A DNA stretch of 44,068 nt. Origin: UBA4055 sp036721445 (GTDB lineage: Bacteria > UBA4055). Location of the stretch: NCBI GenBank assembly GCA_036721445.1, contig DAIMKZ010000006.1:1-44068 (forward strand), read 5' to 3'. This document shows, piece after piece, positions 34,484-42,077 of this stretch (within the stretch, counting starts at the first letter, position 1; each line of letters begins with the position of its first letter). The notes below the pieces were generated by a model. That model searched no databases and was not told the origin of the DNA. It saw nothing but the letters and a program-made list of their open reading frames with translations. The position numbers were made by a program, and so were the translations under genes.

Positions 34484-36016
34484 ATGATCGTACTGACAGG
34501 ATCTGGACTGACTGTTGAAAAAGTCGTTAAAGTCGCAAGATTCAACGAAAAAGTAAAACTGCATCCGGCAGCTGTAGAAAGAATAAATAAATGCAGAGAA
34601 ATGCTCGAGAAAAAAGTAAAAGCAAAAGAAACGATGTATGGAGTAAACACCGGGATCGGTGAATTTTCTGAAGTGGTCCTTTCAGATGATCAGGTCAAAG
34701 ATTTTCAGAAATATCTTATTTATAATCACGCGGCAGGCATCGGCGACCCTGCTCCCATAGAGTATGTAAGGGGAGCTATGCTCGGAAGGATCAATGTACA
34801 CGCTCACGGTAATTCCGGAGTCAGGCTCGAGATAACTCAAACGCTGGTTGATCTTCTGAACAAGGGAGTTACTCCTTATGTATGCCAGAAAGGTTCGGTA
34901 GGAGCATGCGGCGATCTGGCCCCTATGTCGCAGATAGCGCTGCTTATGATGGGAGAAGGCCAGGCTTATTACAAAGGCAAACTTATGCCCGCGAAAGAAG
35001 CGATGGACAAGGCCGGCATACCTGTTCCCGGCCTTAAAGCAAGGGACGGGCTTGCAACTATAAACGGCTCCAATGTACTTACTGCCATGAGCGCTATCTT
35101 TCTATATGATGCAGACCGCTGGCTGAAACAGGCTGAAATAGCAGCGTCAATGTCTCTTGAAGCTCTCAAAGCTAATATGAAACCATACACTAGACTTTTG
35201 CATGAGGTCAGGGGATTTAAAGGCGCAATAAGAAGTGCTGAATCTATCAACAAGATCGTTTCTGGCGGAGACCTGAAAGAAGGAAGAGTTAAGTGCAAAG
35301 TACAGGACGCTTATTCGATGAGATCTACTCCTCAGGTAATCGGTGCTGCTCACGACGCGCTGGCCTATGCGAGATCACAGGTCGAGATCGAGCTTAACGG
35401 TGTCGGAGACAACCCTATATTCTTCCCGGAAAAAGACCTTCAGATATCCGGCGCGAATTTCCAGGGATCGCCAGTAGCTGTTCCTATGGACATGGCCGGC
35501 TACTGTATCACTATGGTAAGCATTCTTTCTGAAAGAAGAATGAACAGGCTGAACAATCCCGCTTTAAGCGTAGGTCTTCCGGCCTTTTTAACAAAGGGAG
35601 CGGGCATGTTCTCGGGACTCATGCTGAGCCAGTATACCGCAGACATGCAGATCACTGAACAGAAACTTCTCTCTACACCTGCATCAATAATGTCCATACC
35701 TGCCGCTGCGGACCAGGAAGATTTCGTTTCAATGGGAATGAACACAGCCATAAAGAACTTCCAGATACTTGATAACGCGAACGGTATTCTGGGTATAGAG
35801 TTTATGGCAGCCGCACAGGCTCTGGATTTCAGGAAATCAGAGTACAGTTTCGGTAAAGGCACACAAAAAGCCAAAGATGTAATAAGAAAACATGTTGAAT
35901 TCCTTGATATAGACAGACCGCTCTACAAAGATCACACCGCCATGAAAGAGCTTGTCAGGTCAGGAGAAATATTAGACGAGGTCGAAAAAACAGTCGGCCG
36001 GCTTGAAAAATATTAG
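34484..36016 (+). CDS. MIO-family ammonia-lyase paralogue with Ala-Cys-Gly triad
   Basis: A 510-residue homologue with the catalytic Tyr loop MYGVNTGIGEFSEV, NHAAGIGDP, INGSN, QDAYSMRSTPQVIG and TEQKLLSTPAS (Glu as in histidases). The MIO triad is Ala-Cys-Gly (residues 141-143, GSVGACGDLAPMSQ). In studied histidase, replacing the Ser by Cys still permits cofactor formation, so activity is plausible. The segment after it, MSQ instead of LAH, and NGSN instead of NGTQ differ from canonical histidase, so the substrate may not be histidine; another lyase or an aminomutase is possible. It follows hutH by 12 bases with GGAG. Confidence 0.85.
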   Translation: MIVLTGSGLTVEKVVKVARFNEKVKLHPAAVERINKCREMLEKKVKAKETMYGVNTGIGEFSEVVLSDDQVKDFQKYLIYNHAAGIGDPAPIEYVRGAMLGRINVHAHGNSGVRLEITQTLVDLLNKGVTPYVCQKGSVGACGDLAPMSQIALLMMGEGQAYYKGKLMPAKEAMDKAGIPVPGLKARDGLATINGSNVLTAMSAIFLYDADRWLKQAEIAASMSLEALKANMKPYTRLLHEVRGFKGAIRSAESINKIVSGGDLKEGRVKCKVQDAYSMRSTPQVIGAAHDALAYARSQVEIELNGVGDNPIFFPEKDLQISGANFQGSPVAVPMDMAGYCITMVSILSERRMNRLNNPALSVGLPAFLTKGAGMFSGLMLSQYTADMQITEQKLLSTPASIMSIPAAADQEDFVSMGMNTAIKNFQILDNANGILGIEFMAAAQALDFRKSEYSFGKGTQKAKDVIRKHVEFLDIDRPLYKDHTAMKELVRSGEILDEVEKTVGRLEKY

Positions 36017-36036
36017 TCGTATATAACAGGTTCAGG

Positions 36037-36057
36037 GGCGGGGAAACCCGCCTTTTT
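36037..36057 (+). terminator. Terminator after the MIO lyase pair
   Basis: Stem GGCGGG / CCCGCC (36037-36042 and 36047-36052) with a GAAA tetraloop and T5 tail, 20 bases past the stop. Confidence 0.88.
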
Positions 36058-36377
36058 CATTTATTGGTAAATATTTTATACTTAAGATCACCCGATTCCC
36101 CGATAAAATAAAGGTTAAGTGTTCCTCTGTCATATTTATAAGTCCAAACTTCCAGCTTCGTGCCATAATCAAGATCATACCAGAACTCTTTTTCCGCGCC
36201 CTGGATCTGATTGTTTGTTTTGGTTATGAACCTTTTGACATCAGTTGTCCCTATGGCATTCACGATCTCGTTTTTTGTCATTCCCGGACTGACCTTGTCG
36301 TAAGGCCGTTTCTCCCCCGTGCATGATGAAACGAGAAATATTATTGCCGCCGTCAGAATAATTGAATGAGTCCTGAT
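36057..36377 (-). CDS. Small BamE/SmpA-like lipoprotein with non-ATG start
   Basis: The only in-frame ATG (36281) begins within the mature region. Upstream the same frame stays open and encodes RTHSIILTAAIIFLVSSC, a typical lipoprotein signal with lipobox VSSC, preceded by GGGAGG (GGAGG at 36388-36384) and a 6-base spacer ending at codon ATC (36377). Thus translation seems to start at ATC (or ATT at 36380, 3 bases after GGAGG). The domain VSPGMTKNEIVNAIG to KLEVWTYKYDRGTLNLYFIGE matches the BamE/SmpA-like lipoprotein fold. The true start codon and function need confirmation. Confidence 0.65.
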   Translation of the reverse strand: MRTHSIILTAAIIFLVSSCTGEKRPYDKVSPGMTKNEIVNAIGTTDVKRFITKTNNQIQGAEKEFWYDLDYGTKLEVWTYKYDRGTLNLYFIGESGDLKYKIFTNK

Positions 36378-36446
36378 AATTCACCTCCCTGATAAATAAT
36401 AACATTTCTCTGCTCAGGATGCAATAAAATTATTAACAAATTTGTC

Positions 36447-36477
36447 TTGCATTTATTTTCGCATATAGTTATATTTC
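36447..36477 (+). promoter_or_regulatory. rpmB promoter, TTG-N20-TATATTTC
   Basis: TTG (36447-36449), 20 bases, TATATTTC (36470-36477), with a leader of about 55 bases. Confidence 0.65.
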
Positions 36478-36536
36478 AACCTCGTTGAGCTCAGGCTCGA
36501 TTTTTTGATTTAATTTATTGAAATAAAGAGGTTAGC

Positions 36537-36764
36537 ATGTCAAGAATTTGCGACATATGCGGAAAAGGTCCGGTTTTCGGAGGTTCTTTCTGCAGAAGAG
36601 GTATGGCCAAGAAAAAAGGCGGGGTCGGTATCAATATTACCGGAAGATCAAAAAGAGTTTTTTATCCTAACCTTCAGACGGTTAGAGTAAAAAAAGACAA
36701 TGAATCATTAAAAATTAAGGTTTGTACTTCCTGCCTTAAGGCCGGAAAAACAGTTATCGCCTGA
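36537..36764 (+). CDS. rpmB: 50S ribosomal protein L28
   Basis: A 75-residue basic ribosomal protein. It opens with SRICDICGKGPVFG, and ends KVCTSCLKAGKTVIA; the two CxxC pairs suggest the zinc-containing form of L28. ITGRSKRVFYPNLQTVRV is the conserved core. The ribosome site AGAGG precedes the start. Single-gene unit with its own promoter and terminator. Confidence 0.96.
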   Translation: MSRICDICGKGPVFGGSFCRRGMAKKKGGVGINITGRSKRVFYPNLQTVRVKKDNESLKIKVCTSCLKAGKTVIA

Positions 36765-36781
36765 TATTTAAGTCATCAAGT

Positions 36782-36809
36782 AAAAAGACCCTTTTTAAAG
36801 GGTCTTTTT
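36782..36809. terminator. Bidirectional terminator between rpmB and lpxL-type gene
   Basis: Stem AAAAAGACCCTTT / AAAGGGTCTTTTT with a 2-base loop. It ends rpmB on the plus strand and overlaps the stop codon of the convergent acyltransferase gene. Confidence 0.85.
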
Positions 36810-37738
36810 CATTTATAAAAACGTTCGTTCTTATCCGGTCTGGTCTTAAACCTTTTGTGTATCCACCAGTAGTGTTCGGGAGCTTTTCTTATCTGAGTTT
36901 CGAGAACTGATGTATATCTCTGAACAAGATCTATGACCTTTCCGTCGAAATCTTTATCCGAAGTTAAAATATCATCAAATTCTATCTTTGTAAAACTCAG
37001 ATTGTGTTTTGTTTTGTCGTACTTGTCTCTAACAGTATTGACCATAAGCATAGGAATATTGTATTTCAAACTTAACACTGCGGGATTCTTGTGGGTGGAT
37101 GCGGATATGTTGAAGAAATCAACGAAAACACCGTGTTTCCTCCCTGCGTTCTGATCGGACAGCAGAGCGACGAAATAGTTGTCTTTAAGCGCTCTGAAAA
37201 GTTTCGTCATCTGTTTTCTGTGTATTACAAGTATGCCGGATCTTTCTCTTGGCATATCGATAAGACGCTCTGTAAGCTTATTCTTCTGATTTGCAACAAC
37301 AAAAGACGACTTTATACCGTTGCAGTTAGCGTAATGTCCGCCTGCCTCAAAAAAACCGTAATGACCTCCGACAACGATGCATCCTCTCCCTTCTGCATTT
37401 ATGGACTTCAATAGCTCTGAAGATACTTTATCTACGACCAGATGCTTTAGTTTTTGATCCGGAGTGAGGAACATATATTTATAGCTTTCGAATGAGGATA
37501 TAAGAATATTCCTGTACGACAAATTCCTTATCTTTTTTCTCGCGTCTCTGTTCATATCTGGAAAGGCTGCCTTGAGATTTTGCATAACTACTTTATTTCT
37601 CGGTTTAACAATAAAAGCGAGTATCAGAGCAAAAAAGTCGGCAGTCAGCACAGTTGCCCTAAGCGGGATCAATCTGATCATAGTCTGAAATATCAGCATG
37701 ACCGCGAATTCAATATAGTGTCTGAAACTGTGTTTCAT
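36809..37738 (-). CDS. Lipid A lauroyl-type acyltransferase (LpxL/HtrB family)
   Basis: A 309-residue membrane-associated acyltransferase. An N-terminal helix (VMLIFQTMIRLIPLRATVL) is followed by the catalytic HYGFFEAGG (H-x4-E) near residue 125, DQNAGRKHGVFVDFF and the C-terminal PEHYWWIHKRFKTRP, all marks of the HtrB/LpxL/MsbB family that adds secondary acyl chains to lipid A. CGGAGG precedes the ATG. It starts only 15 bases after the hairpin following gcvPA, without a visible promoter between. Confidence 0.92.
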   Translation of the reverse strand: MKHSFRHYIEFAVMLIFQTMIRLIPLRATVLTADFFALILAFIVKPRNKVVMQNLKAAFPDMNRDARKKIRNLSYRNILISSFESYKYMFLTPDQKLKHLVVDKVSSELLKSINAEGRGCIVVGGHYGFFEAGGHYANCNGIKSSFVVANQKNKLTERLIDMPRERSGILVIHRKQMTKLFRALKDNYFVALLSDQNAGRKHGVFVDFFNISASTHKNPAVLSLKYNIPMLMVNTVRDKYDKTKHNLSFTKIEFDDILTSDKDFDGKVIDLVQRYTSVLETQIRKAPEHYWWIHKRFKTRPDKNERFYK

Positions 37739-37752
37739 TAAGCCTCCGAAAT

Positions 37753-37779
37753 AAAAAGCGACGGTTTCCGTCGCTTTTT
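37753..37779 (-). terminator. Hairpin between gcvPA and the lpxL-type gene
   Basis: A 12-bp perfect stem AAAAAGCGACGG / CCGTCGCTTTTT with a 3-base loop and U-tail, after the gcvPA stop and immediately before the lpxL ribosome site. Confidence 0.85.
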
Positions 37780-37798
37780 ATCGGGATTTATTGACAAA

Positions 37799-39145
37799 TC
37801 AGAATTTATCCCTGAATTTCTTTAGAACGGATAAGTACTCATCCATCTCTTCCCTGCTTCTCTTCTCGGTGACAGCTACCAGAAATTCATTATCGGGCAA
37901 TCCGAATTTCTTCATTGGTACACCCGCAAATATTCCGTTCTCTAGCATTATGCTCATTATTTTATCGACATCATATTTTGTTTTTATTACGAATTCCTTG
38001 AAGAAAGGCTTGTCGTATTTTATCTCAAAACCGTCAACCGAGGCTATACCGGCGGCAAGGTAATGACTTCTTCTGTAGCAGTTCTCCGCTACTTCTCTTA
38101 AACCCTGCTCTCCCATGGTGTTGAGATAAATTCCGGCGGCAAGTGCGCACAAAGCCTGATTGGAGCAAATATTGGATGTTGCTTTGTCCCTTCTTATATG
38201 CTGTTCCCTGGTCTGGAGGGTCAGAACGAAGCCTCTTTTTCCGTCAACATCTTCAGTCACACCCACCACGCGGCCGGGAATCTTGCGCATGAACGGTTTC
38301 GCAGCCGCGAATATTCCGAGATACGGCCCCCCGAAAGCCTGCGGAAGACCAAGCGGCTGACCCTCAGCAACAACAATATCGGAACCTGATTCCGACGGTT
38401 TTTTAAGCAGTCCTATACTGATCGGGTCAATAGCTGTTATAAGCAGACCCTTATTCCCGTGTATAATTTCCGCTATACCATCATGATCTTCAATATTTCC
38501 AAAGAAATTCGGGTTCTGTACAATTAAGCATGATGCTTCTGAAGTATCTTTTTTCTCAATATCTTTTTTACCGAAGGCACCGTCTGTAACTTCGATAATC
38601 TCAATTTCGTATCCTGAAGGTTTTGTGAATGTTCTTACAACTTCCACCCATGCAGGATTCACCGTTGACGATATGAGTATCCTGTTTTTCCTGGTATGCC
38701 TGCATGCAAGAATCGCAGCTTCGGCCATAGACGAGGCGCCGTCGTACATGGACGCATTGGAAATATCCATTCCGGTAAGGTTGCATATCAGGGACTGGTA
38801 CTCATATATACTCTGAAGTGTTCCCTGACTTACTTCAGCCTGATAAGGCGTGTAAGCTGTCTGGAATTCCGGTCTTGAAATAAGATATGGCACTATTGAG
38901 GGTATATAGTGATCGTAAGATCCTGCTCCCATATAGGAAACACAGTCCGACGTACTTCTGTTCATACCCGCAAGTTTGCTTACCTGCCTGCTTACTTCCA
39001 TTTCGCTCAAACCTTTACCAAGGCCAAGTCTTCCTTTGAAAATGAATTCATCCGGAATTTCCTTAAGAAGGTCTTTGAATTCCGAAACACCTATAGCTTT
39101 CAGCATTTCCTGTCTGTCTTTTTCTGTATTACTGATATATGGCAT
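37799..39145 (-). CDS. gcvPA: Glycine dehydrogenase (decarboxylating) subunit 1
   Basis: A 448-residue P-protein subunit of the split (PA/PB) glycine cleavage system, which decarboxylates glycine and passes aminomethyl to the H protein. Signatures: SYMGAGSYDHYIPSIV, TAYTPYQAEVSQGTLQ, MYDGASSMAEA, and PLGLPQAFGGPYLG. It follows gcvH by 15 bases. The partner gcvPB and gcvT do not follow; a terminator and an lpxL-type gene come next. Confidence 0.96.
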   Translation of the reverse strand: MPYISNTEKDRQEMLKAIGVSEFKDLLKEIPDEFIFKGRLGLGKGLSEMEVSRQVSKLAGMNRSTSDCVSYMGAGSYDHYIPSIVPYLISRPEFQTAYTPYQAEVSQGTLQSIYEYQSLICNLTGMDISNASMYDGASSMAEAAILACRHTRKNRILISSTVNPAWVEVVRTFTKPSGYEIEIIEVTDGAFGKKDIEKKDTSEASCLIVQNPNFFGNIEDHDGIAEIIHGNKGLLITAIDPISIGLLKKPSESGSDIVVAEGQPLGLPQAFGGPYLGIFAAAKPFMRKIPGRVVGVTEDVDGKRGFVLTLQTREQHIRRDKATSNICSNQALCALAAGIYLNTMGEQGLREVAENCYRRSHYLAAGIASVDGFEIKYDKPFFKEFVIKTKYDVDKIMSIMLENGIFAGVPMKKFGLPDNEFLVAVTEKRSREEMDEYLSVLKKFRDKF

Positions 39146-39160
39146 TTTTTCTTCCGGTTT

Positions 39161-39538
39161 TTATTCTACATGTGATTTGTAATCTTCGGAGTTCATAAGT
39201 CCGGAAAGCTCTTCCTTGTTAGAGAGCCTCAGCTTTACGATCCAGCCTTTACCGTAGCAGTCACTGTTGATCAGTTCAGGGTTATTCTCAAGGTCACGGT
39301 TCACTTCAACTACTTCTCCTGATACGGGAGAATAGATATCGGAAGCGGCTTTCACGGCCTCGATCACACCCAGGCTGTCGCCTTTAGAAAATTTCGTTCC
39401 TGCCTGAGGAAGTTCGACATAGGTAATATCTCCAAGCTGTTCCTGAGCGTATTCAGAAACTCCAATTACGGCTATATCCCCCTCGATCTTTGCGTATTCA
39501 TGGTCTTCAGTAAAAAGAAAATCCTTCGGAAATTCCAT
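39161..39538 (-). CDS. gcvH: Glycine cleavage system H protein
   Basis: A 125-residue lipoyl carrier. The lipoyl-lysine lies in GVIEAVKAASDIYSP near residue 62; YAQEQLGDITYVELP and the acidic surface are typical. AAGGAG is 6 bases upstream. It sits between pilT and gcvPA on one strand with short gaps (24 and 15 bases), so one transcript is likely. Confidence 0.97.
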   Translation of the reverse strand: MEFPKDFLFTEDHEYAKIEGDIAVIGVSEYAQEQLGDITYVELPQAGTKFSKGDSLGVIEAVKAASDIYSPVSGEVVEVNRDLENNPELINSDCYGKGWIVKLRLSNKEELSGLMNSEDYKSHVE

Positions 39539-39562
39539 TTCATTCTCCTTGTTTTATATTTT

Positions 39563-40678
39563 CTAGTTAGATCTGTAATCGCCAAGTTCATAATTGTTGC
39601 TGTCGGAAGTATCAAGACCCTTAAGTCTTCTCTCGAAATCTGTCGGGGTTGAAGCTCCTCTTAATGCTTCTTCGTAGGAAATCAGCCCTTTTTCATAAAG
39701 TTTGTAAATACTCTGGTCGAAGTTGTGCATTCCGTAAATTACTTCACCTTTCTCGATCGACATTTTTATGTCGGATGATTTTGATGGATCGATTATGGCT
39801 TCTTTTATCGTTTCGTTGTTTACCAGTATTTCAGTTGCCGGAACACGGCCTTTACCGTCCCTTGTAGGAATAAGTCTCTGGGATATAATGCCTGTCAGCG
39901 TCACAGCAAGAAGGTTTCTGATCTCGTTCTGAAGATCTCCGGGGAAAAAAGACAGTATCCTGTTGATAGTCTGAAGAGCGTCTGTCGTGTGAAGAGTAGT
40001 GAAAACAAGATGACCGGTATTTGCGGCTCTGATAGCTGTATACATACTTTCCGGGTCCCTGATCTCACCGATCATAATGATATCGGGGTCCTGTCTCAAC
40101 AGATATCTTAGGGAACCCTGATAGGAATCGGTATCGCTCCCCACCTCTCTCTGATGGATAACAGATTTCTTATCTCTGAAAAGGAACTCGATGGGATCCT
40201 CAATTGTTATTATGTTGGTTCTCCTGGTCTGATTTATATGTTCGAGCATGGCCGCTATAGTAGTTGACTTTCCGGATCCTACTGTACCTGTCACTATGAC
40301 CAGCCCTCTGGGTGTCATACACAGCTTCTTAAGCACCTCGGGAAGATGGAGTTCATCTATGTTTTTTATATCAAAAGGGATAGCCCTGATCGCTATGGCT
40401 ATCGTTCCTCTCTGTTTATAGATATTGACCCTGAATCTTCCTACTCCGGTAACGCCGAAACCAAAATCGACTTCCTTCTGGGCCGTGAAGGTCTCTTTTT
40501 CCTTTTTACCCATCAATTTATCGGCGATCGTATTCATGTCTTCCATAGAAACGGCTTCATCAGCCCAGTCTACAAGCTGTCCGTTTATCCTGAAGATCGG
40601 TTTGATTCCGACTTTCAGGTGGATATCCGATCCTCCTAATTCAAGGAGGGACGCGAACATTTTTTGAAGATCTATCAT
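39563..40678 (-). CDS. pilT: Type IV pilus retraction ATPase PilT
   Basis: A 371-residue secretion-family ATPase: GGSDIHLKVG at the N-terminus, Walker A TGTVGSGKSTT near residue 132, the Walker B region with Asp box QDPDIIMIGEIRDPES, and His box FTTLHTTDALQT. The C-terminal part (IISQRLIPTRDGKGRVPATEIL) is PilT-like. It drives twitching by depolymerising pilin. Expressed ahead of gcvH-gcvPA, a seemingly unrelated pairing. Confidence 0.95.
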   Translation of the reverse strand: MIDLQKMFASLLELGGSDIHLKVGIKPIFRINGQLVDWADEAVSMEDMNTIADKLMGKKEKETFTAQKEVDFGFGVTGVGRFRVNIYKQRGTIAIAIRAIPFDIKNIDELHLPEVLKKLCMTPRGLVIVTGTVGSGKSTTIAAMLEHINQTRRTNIITIEDPIEFLFRDKKSVIHQREVGSDTDSYQGSLRYLLRQDPDIIMIGEIRDPESMYTAIRAANTGHLVFTTLHTTDALQTINRILSFFPGDLQNEIRNLLAVTLTGIISQRLIPTRDGKGRVPATEILVNNETIKEAIIDPSKSSDIKMSIEKGEVIYGMHNFDQSIYKLYEKGLISYEEALRGASTPTDFERRLKGLDTSDSNNYELGDYRSN

Positions 40679-40707
40679 AGTTATCTCCTTTTGTAAAATT
40701 GTAACTG

Positions 40708-40738
40708 AGAATATATTTTATTTATGACCTCAAGTCAA
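40708..40738 (-). promoter_or_regulatory. pilT promoter, TTG-N20-TATATTCT
   Basis: Minus-strand TTG (40738-40736), 20 bases, TATATTCT (40715-40708), with a leader of about 25 bases containing AAGGAG. Confidence 0.65.
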
Positions 40739-40772
40739 TATAATTTATAGTAAAACTTTTCAGGATTTTTTG

Positions 40773-40803
40773 TTGAATAATGCCTGATTTTTTCGTATTT
40801 TTA
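40773..40803 (+). promoter_or_regulatory. Transglycosylase promoter, TTG-N20-TATTTTTA
   Basis: TTG (40773-40775), 20 bases, TATTTTTA (40796-40803). An overlapping TATATTTG at 40802-40809 lacks a TTG at 20 bases. Confidence 0.5.
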
Positions 40804-40837
40804 TATTTGGTGTTTAATTTCCGAAAAAGGAGCAGGT

Positions 40838-42061
40838 TTGCGTGTTCGTTATGTAAATATATCCGCATTTCTTTTTTTTATGATCTCAGCTCTGTTGAAC
40901 TCTCAGGAATTCAGGAATATTTCAAGCCCAAGATCAAAATATCTTTATGAATACAGGGATATCTACCTTTCCTCTTTGAGAGACAAGATAAACTCCCGAA
41001 TTTACGACCTTATTGTAGACAGAAGCAACATAAGCGATCTTTCTGATTCAATTTTTTTTAAAACTTTACATTATAATATTTACAAATACAGACTTGCTGA
41101 GGTTTTCGATACTCTTGAAACACTGACGAATGTAAGATCAGAACTTATTAACAACGATTATTTTAATAAACGACTCTCTTCGTGGAACGATTCGACGGTA
41201 ATTCAGTATGTGACCTTCGCCGTTGAACTGAATATCCTTAAAAAATATATGTCCGAATTCGTTCTTGAGAATTTTAAAAAAACAGACACATACAAGTTTT
41301 TAAAGAACAGGCTGATTTCTGATTCAATCGAAACGAGTAAAATGGACAGCGTTCTTTCACGTATAAACAGGCTTGGGTTCGAACCGGTCAATTTCTATTA
41401 CCGGCCCAATTCGATAAAAGAACAGTATCAGACAGACAAATTCGATATCAGAAAATTTGATTTTAATGAACTTACTGAATTCACAAAAACTCACGCTAAG
41501 GCTCTCGAAAAAGCTGAAGCTGAGTACAATGTAAACCGCGAAATAATCGTGGCTATACTTAGAAAGGAAACTAATCTCGGAAAATATCCGCTCAAATACA
41601 ATCCCTTCGAAGTGCTTCTGGCTCAAGCTCAATTCGCGATCGAAAATCCTGCCTATGAACCTCTCGTGCGCATAAACAATATTAAAAGAATATCAAGGCT
41701 GAAGAATTCCGCAGCCAACAGTCTCTATAATATGATAAAGTACACCATCGACAATTCGATCGATCCCGCAGAAACTAAAAGCAATTTCGTCGGCGCGGTC
41801 GGGTTCACGCAGTTCATGCCTTTCAATCTTCATCTCGCAAAAGACGGCAACGGTGACGGACATGCAGACCTTATGAACATGGACGACGCAATAATGAGTA
41901 TAGGTAATTTTCTCAGCGCGAACGGATGGGACCGTTTTTATGAACTTGTTCCTGCAAACCGCGGCAGGATAATCAAAATGATACTCCGGTATAACACAAG
42001 CGACTCTTATGCGGAGGCTGTTTACGAAATTGCCTATGAGATAAAAAGACTGACAAAATAA
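40838..42061 (+). CDS. Lytic murein transglycosylase, MltB-like
   Basis: A 407-residue exported protein starting at TTG 40838, with AAGGAG 5 bases before; a signal peptide (VRYVNISAFLFFMISALLNS) follows. The C-terminal domain from about residue 220 is MltB-like: IVAILRKETNLGKYPL carries the catalytic Glu, then GAVGFTQFMPFNL, DGNGDGHADLMNMDDAI and NFLSANGWDRF. It cleaves peptidoglycan glycan strands, forming anhydro ends. The N-terminal 200 residues are helical and unassigned. The aminomutase gene follows after 16 bases. Confidence 0.9.
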   Translation: MRVRYVNISAFLFFMISALLNSQEFRNISSPRSKYLYEYRDIYLSSLRDKINSRIYDLIVDRSNISDLSDSIFFKTLHYNIYKYRLAEVFDTLETLTNVRSELINNDYFNKRLSSWNDSTVIQYVTFAVELNILKKYMSEFVLENFKKTDTYKFLKNRLISDSIETSKMDSVLSRINRLGFEPVNFYYRPNSIKEQYQTDKFDIRKFDFNELTEFTKTHAKALEKAEAEYNVNREIIVAILRKETNLGKYPLKYNPFEVLLAQAQFAIENPAYEPLVRINNIKRISRLKNSAANSLYNMIKYTIDNSIDPAETKSNFVGAVGFTQFMPFNLHLAKDGNGDGHADLMNMDDAIMSIGNFLSANGWDRFYELVPANRGRIIKMILRYNTSDSYAEAVYEIAYEIKRLTK

Positions 42062-42077
42062 TTCATGAGACCAAAGT

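Noticed and set aside
34484..36016. Second lyase considered to be phenylalanine or tyrosine ammonia-lyase
   Set aside because: The Glu in TEQK is histidase-like, whereas aromatic lyases have Gln or Asn there; no specific aromatic signature is seen, so the substrate is left open.
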